From Juglans regia (taxonomy: Eukaryota; Streptophyta; Magnoliopsida; Fagales; Juglandaceae), in assembly GCF_001411555.2 (NCBI RefSeq), contig NC_049907.1, positions 38,679,482-38,743,481 on the forward strand: 64,000 bases of DNA, written 5' to 3'. The notes beneath the pieces are model-generated. The model saw only the letters and a program-made list of their open reading frames with translations. It was not told the origin of the DNA and did not search any database. A program made the translations under genes and the position numbers. Every line of letters begins with the position of its first letter. The stretch's first letter is position 1. Of this stretch, positions 1 to 12,200 are shown piece by piece.

Positions 1-150
1 GCTACTTTTTAGAGAGAAATAAAGAGAGAATGTCTGTGGGTCCCATTACTTTTTGAGGGAAACGCTGAGAGAAAGTTTGGCTTTTTCTTCTGCGTTTTGT
101 CAGTGGGTCCCGCGAAGTCTCAAGTGGAAGTAGCTTAAAATGAATACTCA

Positions 151-220
151 AGTGCGTTTGGATGTTAGATGATGTCTAAAATTGAGTTGAGCCGAGCTGC
201 TCCTAACATCCAAACACATT
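151..220. repeat. Short foldback element (MITE remnant)
   Basis: The first 18 bases (AGTGCGTTTGGATGTTAG) are nearly the reverse complement of the last 18 (CTAACATCCAAACACATT), around a ~34-base loop. The same CCAAACACATT arm recurs near 3548. A clear target-site duplication was not found. Positions 1-150 show nothing recognisable. Confidence 0.55.
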
Positions 221-229
221 AGAGGATTT

Positions 230-3200
230 AGATTCTAAGCGTCAAGCGGTTGTTTTAGAGGAAGATGAATATGCTTATTTGGCCATAAAATTGGAGCTTG
301 AGGCTTGGGAAAAAAAGGAGGAGATGAGGCTGGCACAACAGGCGAAATAAAGGTGGATGGAAAAAATTGAAGTTAATTCCCAGTTCTTTAAGCATTTCAA
401 TGGTAAAAAGAATAATATAGTAAGGGAGATGACACTAAGGGAGGGGAGGATATTGGATTCTCCAGAAGCTGTTCATTTAGAAGAAGTAGAGTATTTTTCG
501 AATTTTTTGAAGGTTAGACCTGGTGGGACTCATCCGGATCTTTCTCCATGGGTTGAGAAAATTATCTCTGATGAAGAAAATGCTGATATTTGTGTGATGC
601 CTTCAATGGAGGATGTAAAGGAAGCTTTGTTCTCGATTCCGGTGGATAGTAGTCCGGGGCCGGATGGTTTTGGCTCGAGATTTTTCCAATCATGTTGCGA
701 TATTGTTGAGGAGGATGTGGTGGAGGCCACTCATGATTTTTTTAGAGGCACGACAATTCCCATGTATTATTCTTCTACCTAGGTGGTCTTAATTCCCAAG
801 ATGAGCAATCCACATGCTTTGATAAATTTAGGCCTATTAGCCTTTTCTCGGTCTTATACATGGTGTGTTCTAAGCTCTTGATAAAACGTTTAGCTTTGGT
901 ACTTCCTCGGTTTGTATCCTTGGAACAGTGAGCTTTTAATCCTAGTATAAGTATATTTGAGAATGTGAGTTTAACACAAGAGTTGGTTTATAGTTTAAAT
1001 AGACAAACAAGGGGTGGTAACGTCATGATCAAGGTGGATATTGCAAAAGCTTACGATAGTATCAACTGGGAATTTCTGATGTATGTGTTGTCCTCATTTG
1101 GCTTTTCTACCCATGTGTGTAATTTGGTGAGATAGTGTGTAACATCTCTTTGGTTTTCTGTGGTGATGAATGGCACGATTAAATGTTTTTTTAAAGGTGG
1201 TCAACCCTAAAAGGTGGTCGAGGGTTGAGACAATGAGATCCATTATCGCCTTATATTTTTATTATAGTTGAAGAAATTTTACCTCGATTGTTAAAGGCTA
1301 AGTTTGAGGAAGGAAGTATTGGGAAGTTTTCTTTACCTCGAGGAGCTCCTCTGATATCACATTACTTTATGTTGATGACATAATAATTTTTGCTAATGGG
1401 GGGAAGAATTCTTTAAGGGCAATAAAGGAGGTTTTTCATGTTTATGAGAAATGGGCGTGACAGGTTGTTAATAAAGAAAAAATAACTATTTTTTTCTCTT
1501 CAAAAATCACTATGTCTTGAAGAAGGGCATTGCTTAGACTCATGGGCTTCACAGAAGGCAATTTCCCTTTCAAGTATTTAGGTGTTCCCAGTATAGGTGG
1601 TTTGGGGGTGAGATGAGAATTTTCTATTTTGTTAGAAAGTTTAAAATATTATGTTTTAATATTATTATTATTTTGAGATTTAAAAAAGTTGAATTGAGAT
1701 TTGAAAAAGTTGAATTGTTTATTATATTTTATATGGAGATTTGAAAAAGGTGTAATGATAAGATGAGATGAGATGAACTCCCAAACCTGCGAGAGAGGTT
1801 GGCAGGATGGCAACACAAGGTGATGTCTAAAGGTTCCAGATTGCTTCTTCTTCGGCATGTGCTTTCAAGTTTTCCGATACACTTGCTTTCATGCATTCGT
1901 TGTCCTGTGTCAATTATTTCCTTTCTTAATAGACTATTTAGTAGCTTTTATTGGGGGGTGTCGGATTGCGGAGTTTGCTAGAGGTACAAACTTCTCTACA
2001 TATGAAATTTGCTTGGAAGCTTTTGACAGAAGATTCATTATGGGTGAAATTTTTGAAGTCTAAATATGTTAAAGGAAAGCACATTTCCTTGGTAAATCCT
2101 TCTGAAGGATTGAGGTTTTGGAGGATGATTATGAGGTGTATTCCAGATGTTCTAAAAAAAGTCTAGATGGAGAGTAAATGAGGGTAATATATCCTTTTGG
2201 TGGGACAAATGGTCAGAGAAGGAGTCGTTGGGGTTAAGTTTTGGTCCAGTTGTTTTGCCGGATCTCACGATAAAAGGAGTGTAAATTGGATCAAGGGTGG
2301 AATGAGGAGTTGATCAGTGGACTGGTAGGGAGAGGAAAAATGATTGAGATTATACAACAGCTTGGTAGTATGAAAGAAGGGAAGGACTGTCTTGTTTGGA
2401 CAGAAAGTTTGGATGAAAACTTTTCCACTAAGTCTGCCTGGGAGTCACTACGTGTTAAGCATCCTAAAAGACAGTGGGCATGATGGATTTGGCACCCAGC
2501 TCTTCCGAAGAAGATTTCGATTAACATGTGGATGGCTATGAATAATTCACTCTCAGTGGATGATAAGATAAGGAGGGGAGGGTTGGGATAAATCTAGTGT
2601 CAAAGTGTGAATGCTGTAGTAATGGTGCCTATGAAGATTTAAATCATGTCCTTGCTCTCGATCAGGTTGCAAATGATATTTGTAGAAGATGTTCAGCACT
2701 GCTTGGCATCACTTTTGTGCCTTCTTGGGGTTGGAAAGAAAGAGTGGAAAGTTGGCTCAGAAGAGGTAAGAGGTCCTCCTACAGGGGTACTCTATTTGGC
2801 CTTATTCCATGTATTACTTGTTGGCAGTTGTGGCTTTAGAGGTGTAAGGTGAGAATGGAGGGTAAGGTGGAGTCAAAAGAAGCTATTTGGCGGAGAGTTT
2901 AAGTACTAGATAGCTTGGGTGGCGTTGAAGTTAAAGGGAGCAAATAGTTTAAATAGAAGAGATGAATGAATTCTGAAGGAGCTAAATCTGCATGTGAAGT
3001 TGATAAAGAAAAGAAGAATGCAAGTGGTGCAGTGGCAGCTTCCTTCGGGAGGGTGGTATAAGTTGAATACAGATGGCTGTTGTTTGGGGAATCCAGGGCT
3101 TTAGATGCTGGTGCCACCAATGCTGTTGTTTGTGGTACTTGGTATTTAGAAGAATTTTTGGAGGATGTCCAAAATATTCTTTCATCTATCACTTTTTCGG

Positions 3201-3386
3201 TGAATCATGTTTTTAAAGAAGGAAATTCAGTGGTTGATAGCCTTTCTAGGTTGGGTGCAGTAGGGACTTCTGAGTCCTGGTTTGCCAGTTATAAGGTTGT
3301 TGAGAATTGATAGGTTGGTTCTTCCATTTTTTCGTTGTTGTTAGGCTGGTTTTCTTTGTCAAAGTCGTTTTAATAAAAAAAAAACT
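230..3386 (+). mobile_element. LINE (L1-type) retrotransposon remnant, decayed
   Basis: Pieces of a plant non-LTR retrotransposon polyprotein occur in order in several + frames. The pre-RT/RT start is at about 250-780, with the motif SSPGPDGF at about 650-670. The RT active-site motif YVDD is at 1368-1379. The RT thumb and linker lie at 1800-2170, followed by a zinc-finger-like (zf-RVT) region at about 2290-2840. An RNase H-like tail starts at KLNTDGC (about 3062) and runs to VFKEGNSVVDSLSRLG near 3260. The element ends with an A-run at 3373-3386, the expected LINE 3' tail. Stops (for example 780-782) and frameshifts break every domain, so it cannot encode a working enzyme. The endonuclease domain is missing, so the copy is 5'-truncated. 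It lies immediately upstream of the hnRNP gene. Confidence 0.85.
1600..1788. repeat. MITE nested in the LINE
   Basis: About 190 bp of AT-rich, non-coding DNA interrupts the RT reading frame after the residues KYLGVPSIGG. It begins GTTTGGGGGTGAGATGAG and ends GATGAGATGAACTCCCAAAC, so the outer GTTTGGG/CCCAAAC bases are inverted. LINE coding similarity resumes right after it (RERLAGWQHKVMSKGS). Exact ends are uncertain. Confidence 0.55.
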
Positions 3387-3599
3387 CATCCCATCTCATC
3401 ATTTAAATGAACTCTAATTTTTAAATAATTTTAGTAATATATTCGAAGCGCAAAATTATAGTAATTTTAAAAATATCAACATATTGTGACTAGAAATGAA
3501 TTTTAATGTTTTATTTTAGGCTACCCACTTCCAAACGAATCCCAACCGTCCAAACACATTACTCTTGGACACATTTTCATATTCCGTTCGTAATTGACC

Positions 3600-3758
3600 A
3601 TAAGAATCCTCCTCTCTCGCTCAACCTCTCTCTCTCTCTCTCTCTCAACCCAGAGACGGCCACAAACCTTTCTTCCAAATCCTCGACCCAAACCCCTCCA
3701 AGAAAATCTCCCAGTCATAGTTTCACTGGCTGAGAGGGCCCGGGGAAGCTAGAGAGCG
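3600..3758 (+). promoter_or_regulatory. Leader region of the hnRNP gene with CT-rich patch
   Basis: A pyrimidine tract of repeated CTCTCT at 3615-3650 lies about 110 bases before the start codon, typical of plant Y-patch/5' leader sequence. An in-frame TAG precedes the ATG at 3759 by three codons, so the ATG is the first possible start in this frame. No convincing TATA box was seen between the LINE tail (3386) and the ATG. 3387-3600 is AT-rich with a MITE-like GATGAGATG scrap. Confidence 0.4.
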
Positions 3759-6700
3759 ATGGATTCGGATCAGGGGAAGCTGTTCATCGGTGGTATTTCT
3801 TGGGAGACCACGGAGGAAAAACTGAAGGAGTACTTTGAGAACTACGGGGACGTGTTGCAGACTGTGGTGATGAGGGACAAGACCACTGGGAGGCCCAGAG
3901 GGTTCGGCTTCGTGGTCTTCGCAGATCCTTCCATTCTCGATAGGGTTCTCCAGGACAGCCACACCATTGATGGCAGAACGGTGAGAGATAGAAAGAGAAG
4001 GGAGCTCTCAGACTCTTCCATTATTTGGGGCTTTTATTCTGTTCGGTGAATGGGTTTTTGTTCTACTTTATGCTGGGGTTACTGGTTATTGAAGATTTAG
4101 TTTAATAATGTGGTGCTGTTGTAATGATTGAGCTTCCGGTTTTTTGGGATTTTTATGTTTTTATTGGGTTGCCGTGGTTCAGTTTTCCGCTGGTACTTGT
4201 GCTTTCTCCTGATGCTATTGTTTAAATCTTCTCAGTTTGATTTTTTTGGGTAGTTTTTTTTTTTTTTCTTTTTTCTGAGCTTAGATATTTAGGGTGTTAA
4301 TTCTTCATAATAATTGCTAATACAATTATTATCTACACATGCGTTTCATGTTTTTGGGCTTGCTGGAGTTTTATGTGGCATCGCATATTTTAAGGGATTT
4401 GATTTAATTCTTGTAAGTTTGGAACTTGAGTTGACCTTTATTGCTTCTATGCTCTCTTTTTCCTTTTTTCCTTTTCCTTTATCTTTGTTTGGAGTTGGTA
4501 GTTGACAATTTCAAGGACATTGACGACTTGATGCTGAATGCTTATAGCTTGAGATCTAGGTTTCTTTGGGTCTCTTGATTTAGGTTTTTATTCTTATTTG
4601 GAGTGTGCAAGGGATTTTTCTTTGCACTTCCATTTATATATCCTTTGTTTTAAGCCTGTTACGTGTTCTGGAAACAGCTTGCAGCAGTGATGCCTTGCTA
4701 TATTGTTTTAAGAAAATAAAAAAGACGGGAGGTAGATTTCCTAGGTTTCCTAAGTATGTAATTATGTTATTGGTCATTAGGGCCATAGGGGCTAAACTAT
4801 TTATTATAGATGTAACGCTCCAAGGAAGGCCAAGCCATGTCTAGGCCCATACTCTAAAAGGACTAGTCAATGGTACAATTGGAGCCTCATTGGAATCATT
4901 ATAAAGAGTAAGATCCTCTCCCTCCCAAGTAATGTGGGATTCCATACACCACCTATACTCACTACTCAAATCGGGTATCACAATTGATATGTACTACGGA
5001 GTATCTTGGCCACTGCAAGCTGGAGGATTTGAAGTGTGTCATTGTCTGTACTGCCAAATGAATCTCCTTGCTATCTTGTCTTGAAGCATGAACAAACAGT
5101 ATCATTTTCATGGGATGTAAAAATTATTGGGTGCAAACAATTTCTAGAGGCCATCGGACTGGGGAACTTTCCCTTGAATTACCCGAGGTGCACTTGTGGG
5201 AAACTCCTTATCGAGGGCCTGTGCACCCCCGGGATTAATCGGGACTTTGTTCTCGGACAATGATGAAAAAAAGAATTCTTCTACCCTTAGAGAAAATAAA
5301 TATCATGCACTCTTGGTTAAGTATTGCTGATAGATTGAAAAATATCAAGTGCTTGCGCACATTTTCCCCTGGTTAATACAGATCTCATGGATGTTCAGTG
5401 AATGTTGATTGTTAGATTTGGTTGTTAGTGGAAAAAAATAATGTAGTAAAAATGATATTGGCTTAGTTGGCCCAAATTAGTAGGAATGAGCTTTACTGAG
5501 TTTACTTGTCTCGAGAGTTGAAATAATTGGTGTGTGAGTTTTGGGTGTGCAATTACTTCTATTTGCAGGCTTGTTGAATTAGAGGTTGATATCTAACAGA
5601 TTTACCCTTATTTTTATCCCATTTTCCAACATCTTGACATGTTTGCATGTTTGGTGGCATCTTATCTGCATCTAGTCAACATTTTGAATATTTGATTTGT
5701 AGTGTCAGGCACCTTTACTATGTGAAGACATCGTAAACCATTACTAACATTTTGATTACATCGATTGATGCTTGGAGAATGGGATTCTCATATGATTGTT
5801 CAAGCTCATAGATATTGGGTTGAGATATGAACATTTTTTTCAATCCTTTTTATGGGTAATTTCAAGTTCCATTGTTAAAAGGAAAAAAGGAAATTTAGAA
5901 TTTCAGATATTTTTAACCAAGAAAAAATTCTTAATGCATATCCTTTAAAAGAAGGTTTTTAAGGTGGTTTGCTCCCTCTAGGTCTAAGGTTCAAATCTTC
6001 TTGGGTGCAAAAAATTTCTAGGGGCCATCGGATTGGGGTAACTTCCCCTTGATTACCTGAATTAGTCGGGACTTTGTTCTTGGACACCCGGTGCCAATAA
6101 AAAAAAAAAAAGAGAGAGAAGGTTTTTAATAGTTGTACCATTCCTTTCATTTTCTTACTTTTCTGTCTTGGTCTTTACTGTCCTCTGTTACAACAATTTA
6201 GTCAAGATAATGATCCTTGTGGTTCCAATATGTGGCTGTTGTATTTGTTTTCATTTCTATGCATTACATGGTATAATTGTCTAAATTTTATCCAAGGTTT
6301 TGATATTCTATTTATATACTTGTGGGGCTCTTTTATAGGATCTCATGTTGCAGCTGGCTGCAATACTTTTTCAGCATCACATCGTAAACGCTTGTTTTAT
6401 GTTTCTGCAGGTTGAGGCTAAGAGGGCCTTATCGAGAGAGGAACAGCAGACTTCTGCCAAAGCCGTGAATCCTAATCTTGCTAGAAGCTCTGGGGGTGGT
6501 GGAACTTTCAGAACCAAGAAAATATTCGTTGGAGGGCTGCCTTCCACTTTAAGTGAAGAAGAATTTCGTCAACATTTTGCATCTTATGGCCATGTAACTG
6601 ATGTAGTAGTCATGTATGACCAGAATACTGGGCGACCTCGTGGGTTTGGGTTTATTACCTTTGACGATGAAGAAGCTGTTGATAGGGTTTTACACAAAAG

Positions 6701-7601
6701 CTTCCATGACTTAAATGGTAAACAAGTGGAAGTAAAGCGAGCTCTTCCTAAAGATGCAAATCCTGGTGGGGGAAACCGTACCATGGGAGGCGGTGGTAGT
6801 GGTTCACTTGGCAGTGGTTATCAAAACTATGGGGCATCTGGTGGCAACCCAAATACATATGATGGTCGAATGGATTCCAATAGGTACATGCAGACACAAA
6901 GTACCGGAGGTGGTTTTGCTCCTTATGGTTCCTCTGGATATAGTGCACCTGGCTATGGGTATGGTCCTGCCAATAATGGTATTAGTTATGGTGCTTATGG
7001 CAGTTATGGTGGTGCCAATACTGGGTATGGTGGACCTGCTGGCGCGGCATATGGAAGCCCGAATCTTCCTAATGCTGGTTTTGGAAGTGGCCCACCGGGT
7101 GCTTCTAGAAGTTCATGGAGCGCTCAAGCTCCCACTGGATATGGTGCCATGGGTTATGGGAACACTGCTGCTTGGGGTGCTCCAGGTGGCAGCACTGGTG
7201 CTCCTAGTGGTGGCCCCGGCTCAGCACCTACAGGTCAGTCGCCCAGTGGGGCCACAGGGTATGGGAATCAAAGTTATGGCTATGGTGGTTATGGTGGAAG
7301 TGATGGGTCTTATGGAAATCCTGTTGGGTATGGTGCTGTTGGAGGTCGTTCTGGGAGTGTCCCAAGTAACAATGCTGGTGGTCCTGCTGGGGGGGATATG
7401 CAAGGAAGTGGTGGTGGTTACGTGGGAAGTGGCTATGGTGATGCGAATGGAAATACAGGGTATGGAAATGGAGCGTGGAGATCTGAGCAATCACAGACTT
7501 CTGGAAATTATGGTGCTGCTCAGGTGAATGGTCCTCATGGTGGGCAGGTTGCCTATGGTGGTGGATATGCCAATGCCCAGGCCCGAACCCAACAACAGTA
7601 A
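3759..7601 (+). CDS. hnRNP1-type RNA-binding protein, two RRMs and Gly/Tyr-rich tail
   Basis: Two exons, 3759-3980 and 6411-7601, are joined in phase 0 (ACG|GTGAGA ... TTTCTGCAG|GTT), giving 470 codons. RRM1 covers residues ~6-80, with RNP2 LFIGGI at 8-13 and RNP1 RGFGFVVF at 47-54. RRM2 covers ~111-187, with RNP2 IFVGGL at 112-117 and RNP1 RGFGFITF at 151-158. From ~190 to the C-terminus the protein is a low-complexity Gly/Ser/Tyr/Asn-rich, prion-like tail ending QARTQQQ. This layout matches plant heterogeneous nuclear ribonucleoprotein 1/DAZ-like RRM proteins, which bind pre-mRNA and mRNA in nucleus and cytoplasm. The exact role is not deducible. Length and domain order look complete. Reading into the intron would stop at 4049. 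The 2.43 kb intron holds SINE insertions. A broken second copy lies at 29075-32529. Confidence 0.92.
5131..5265 (+). mobile_element. SINE fragment in hnRNP intron
   Basis: This stretch runs from GGGTGCAAACAATTTCTAGAG through GGTGCACTTGTGGGAAACTC to GGGATTAATCGGGACTTTG. It shares its first and last parts with the better SINE at 5956-6112, which lacks the middle GTGCACTTGTGGG..TGTGCACCCCC block. No Pol III box is visible upstream, so it is probably 5'-truncated. The matching place in the duplicated block (~29900-29975) has lost its 3' half. Confidence 0.55.
5956..6112 (+). mobile_element. tRNA-derived SINE in hnRNP intron
   Basis: A B-box-like GGTTCAAATC (about 5989-5998) sits near the 5' end. 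It is followed by the body shared with 5131-5265 (GGGTGCAAAAAATTTCTAGG, then TAGTCGGGACTTTGTTC) and by an A-rich tail at about 6098-6112. That is the layout of a tRNA-derived plant SINE in the sense orientation of the host gene. It falls within the hnRNP intron part deleted from the B copy. Confidence 0.6.
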
Positions 7602-9286
7602 TCATGTGGCTAGGGATCCAACTGAATCTTCATCTTTGTTTCTTTTCTATGAGAGGGTCAGAATTTTTTTCCGTGCAAAGCAGCAGAGGGAGCGGCGCAG
7701 TTGGTTGTCAACCCGCTTTGGGACTGGTTGGATTGCTTGATTCCCCGTAGTTTGCAGTATCTATTTTGCTAGTTTATAATAAGTAGTAATTTTGAGGCGT
7801 ACTAGATGCTCCTCATATTTAATATTTGCTTTTGAGTGTAGTCTTAAATTTGTCGTGCTTATATTTCTCTACTAGCTCATCTCGAATTTCTCCTCTGTCG
7901 TAGTGTTTAAGCCATGGTAGCTTATATAACCTCATTAATGTTGGTTTGATTACATTTGGGTGTTTTGTTGTTATCATATTATTAGTGCTCTAGTTCTGCC
8001 TCTGAGCAACAATAGATGCAGTAGGAAATTTACTCAGTAGATACGAATGCTTGATCTGATCTTGCTTGATTTGATCTGACAAGTAGGAATACAGAGATGT
8101 GTAGTGAGGTATTTTACTAGTAGCGGTGGAGCTATGGCCACTCGGGTTGATCACTACGTAATGGGTAGCGATAATCGTAGTGGTAGTTGACACTTTGACG
8201 TTGGCATAATCATTTTCCTCCTGTATTTGCCCTTGTGTTGTACAGGAGAGATGCACGAGGTCAAAAGTGGAGTGAAGTGTCCACTCATGGCTGAACACAA
8301 GCATCGTTGTGGGTGCAGGGGGGGAGTGTTCAGCATGGATGGAATTTCAGGGTTCAGTTGAAATTACAAATTTACCTGGGACAGGTCATTCTCCAGCCTG
8401 GCCATGGCACTGTCGAGTTTTGCAGATTCCAGGGAGTTCAAGTGTGAAAACTTCCTAATCTTCACTCAGGTGTGGTATTACTGGAGGATTTTGTTGGGTG
8501 AACAGCTCACGGTATGTTGATTTAAAGTGGCTTAGCTGTGTCTCTCTCACTCGTGAATTCATTGTGACCTAGTTGCTTAGCCTTTTGATTTGGATTATAT
8601 CATGGTATATGGTTCCAAATGTTAGAGTATTGGAGAATGTTTACTTATTAAAAAAAAATGTTTAGAGTATCGGAGGATCTGTCTTTGTTAAAAACAGTTG
8701 ATTGAAGTTTCAGAATGAAGTGAAGGACTCCCAAGAAATTTGATGGCTAGTTGTTTCTAATAATGTAGGTTAAGATCATTTGCCAATATTCTTGTCAATT
8801 TCCATTACTTAGTATCCAATAATAGATAAAGGTGCGCTTTTGTCCTGCAGACATGTCCTTTTGTTCGCATTCTGCGTTTGTTGGCAAGAAACATCTATAA
8901 GCATGCATTTTCTTTTTTATTATTCGTATAATGTGGTGTTGATGGGAAAAGCTCTCACCCGTGTTTTGGGCTGTTGGGTTACTGCTTAGTGAAAGCGGGG
9001 GAGATTCTGATTCCAAGTTGTCTCTTTCTTATCTTGGCTATTGAGGCAAATTTGTGTGCCGATGTGGTAAATCCAACCGTTTGATTGTTGTTGCTAACGG
9101 TTGAGAAGGCCAACATGTTCTGGTGGGTTTTAGATGATATCTTCTCATTACATACGTGAACTAAATTACATTAATTTTATTTAGTCTCAGTCGGGATAAA
9201 AGATCTTTCTTCATTTTAAGTGAAATGGAAGATAGCATCCAAGTGCAATCTTTGATCTACTTGGGGAAGATGACCAACTCCTGCCA
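7602..9286. other. Convergent spacer between hnRNP and CFAS copy A
   Basis: This holds the 3' UTR of the hnRNP gene and, near 9200-9286, that of the oppositely transcribed CFAS gene. 7602-8448 has a close copy at 32530-33380. About 690 bp (8449-9138) is absent from block B, where the two sides are joined at a shared short CTTC. A ~20-base piece containing an A-run is imperfectly repeated at 8625-8675. No open gene was seen. Confidence 0.6.
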
Positions 9287-12200
9287 TTAATATGAAGGTT
9301 CGGTATCTCCATCGGGAACAGAATCAACTCCCGATGGCACACTTTGATATGAATTGCTGAATGCAGCAACATTGCCAGGACGTGTGAATACAATCTGCAT
9401 TAGAGATGGAAAGCCAAATATTTCTTAGTTCTAGCTCAAGTATATAAGCTCCAGAATATATTTCAAGGTACCAAGTCCATTATCAGGAAGTATACAACTA
9501 ATAATAGCAATGAGGATGTGTGTGGTCGCACGAGGGAATATCATAAACAGCACTTTTCGTGAAACACAGATTTGCAGACATTTATGATGTATGTTTCCAT
9601 CCATCTGTTGTTTTTGTAAAGAAACATTACAATTTACCTGATAATCTCCAAGTGTACGCGACTTAAAACCAGCTGCGCAATATTCAAAGTAATATTCCCA
9701 CGTCCTTATAAATTTTTCATCAAAGCCGAGAGCAACGATTTTGCTGCAAAACGAAACAAACATTAGCACCCTCAGCATCAAAATACAACACCTTGCTATT
9801 CCCAAATCATGATTAGATCAATCCTTTTTGAGACGAGGCACGAGAATTACTGTACAAATTCTTTTTCTTACCTCTGGTTTTCCATAAACTTTTTCCTCCA
9901 GCATTGGAGTGTTTGGTAGTAATGATTCCCTATGTTCTCCAGGTGCTCCACACTGCATTTATCGAATTTCTTTTACTTTTGGAGAGAGAAATACAAAAAG
10001 TACAAGAAGTGATTACTAAGCAATAAAAACTTTACCTGAGTCTGGATGCAGAAGCCATGGCTGATGTTATCCTGCTTAATGAAGGTATGCATGCACCGGG
10101 AAATATATATTCCTTTATAAAGTCTGAGCTTTTCTTGTGCTCATCATAACGTTCATCTGGCATCGATGAGAACTAAGAAAAGATCAACAGGCTTTAATCG
10201 TTAGCAATCATGTGTTGAAAATTGTCGCGAACTTCGGCAAATCAAATTAGAAAACAGAGAAGAGAGGAGGTACATCCCTTTCCTATAAAGAGATGCTAAT
10301 GAAGTGTAGTTCAAGATCCACGTATAGATATTATTACCCAAAGAGAGATTTCTCTACATATAAACAGTTAGAGTCGGCGTTTGAAAAAGGGGAAGTGAAT
10401 GGAAGTCCTCAACCCGCAGCAGATAGGGAAAACTTGTTATATAGCATGCAGCGATTCCCTTGGGGCTCTCTCTTTGGATGCATTGGAAGTCTATAGATAT
10501 CATGAGTAAAGTTGTAGCGGTTTCAGCCCATATTTGGGACTTAAATCCAATTGGAGTCTTTCATGCTAGTGGGGTTTGGTCCCAAGTAATGCTTTTGCCT
10601 AAGGGTAGGCTTTTTCGAAAAGCTAGTGTAGATTCTGAGGCTCAGGATGTATTGGTATTTACTGATTATGGCTTGAGCGCCTCATCTTTTTGATAGTAGA
10701 AATTTTCCCTGATCATCTCCACAGAGAGGTTTGTGTCAAATTATGCAAGCAGTCTCCTAGTGTGTGATCTTCTTACTTTGTATGTTCTTGACGTTGAAAA
10801 TGTTGTCCATAGCTATTGGTTATGTAGTTGTATGCTTCGAATATCACTTCACTTTCACTTGGGAGATAATTTGATTAGAAGTGGTCTCCTAGAAGGAGTG
10901 TTTCTTTGAAGAGCTGCTACTTAGATTTTGGTGCATTGGGTATATTGGTGGCTAGGATTTGAGTATCTATCACTACTACTGTACAAGATCTTTTCTTTGT
11001 GATAATTCACTAACTTTAAAGAGTATCCATTGGCATAACACAATGTATTTAATAGGGCTAAATCACCAAGGCATTTGCAACCAACCATGACATCAGTATC
11101 AAACTGTAAAAGACATGACACCATCATTTACTCCATCCCCCCCAACAAAGTTCATTACCTGCAGAAAAAGAATCCCGTCTTCGGATAACAATGACTCGCA
11201 GCAACCAAAAAACTCTTCCATAAATTCATGGCCAACATGTTCTATCATCTCGCTGAAAAATTGTATCCAGAATCACGGTTTTGTTAGCATCATCACGGTC
11301 AGATTCTACGAAGTGGTAGAAAAGAACTCACCAAGATATAATTCTGTCATATTTGTAGGTATCTGGCACCTGGCGATAATCACAAAGAAGAAGCCTAATA
11401 TGGTCCTGAGAGAAGAGTTGATTAAGATAATGCCATTTCATAAAGATAACATTAGAGTCACCAAATGTTCTAATGCTGAGAAGAACCACATGATCATTAG
11501 ATGCAAATTGAAACTGAAATGCAGTTGAAGATGGGAACTTCTATATGCTTTGTATAATCTGAAGCTTCTTTAGTAATTTTTCAAGACTTCTTTAACGTCT
11601 AATTACAATTGAACCTTTGAACTACCACCCCCTTTTTTGCAATGTGGACCCCGAACTATAAAAAATTGCAATGTGCATCATACTAGCATATGCATTTGGA
11701 ACAAAATTCAGAAAATCACCTGAAGGCCAGCATTTTTCACTTTCTTTTCCGCATATTTTAGTTGCGCTTCAGATAGAGTGATGCCTGTGTATTTGCACCC
11801 GGTCTGTTTGACAACTTCAATGGCAAAGCTTCCCCAACCACACCCAATATCAAGAACTCGATGCTTGTTATCAATTCTTGCCTTGTTATTGGAAAGTAAA
11901 AATGAAAGTAATGCAACTTAGAGCAAGGGGAACTGTAAGAATTTGACATGATTCAACAGAAAAGGCTCACCTTTTCAATCAAAATAGAGATTTTTCTCAG
12001 CTGTGCAACTTTCAAGTCTTCATCTTCCTTCTAAGAAATATTTTAGAACATATGAATTTAAGTTAAAGCTAAAGCTTGGATGGAAGAATTAAGTTAATGC
12101 ATTTTTTTTTATCACTAAATCATCAAAAAGGTTCTGATCCTGACCTTAAATACAGCAGACGAGTATGTCATTGTTTCATCCAAGAACAGAGCAAACAATT

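Noticed and set aside
6754..7527. 257-codon open frame in the +1-shifted frame of hnRNP exon 2 (Val/Met/Leu-rich)
   Set aside because: It is the shifted reading of GGT/TATGG-rich codons of the real exon. The RRMs and the splice junction fix the true frame.
7221..7605. Open frames on the - strand over the hnRNP exon (His/Ser/Thr-rich)
   Set aside because: These are reverse readings of the Gly/Tyr-rich repeats, with no independent support.
10290..10496. Tyrosyl-tRNA synthetase fragment
   Set aside because: [14 protein letters not shown] faintly recalls the region after KMSKS in TyrRS, but the following residues do not fit and no other motif is present.
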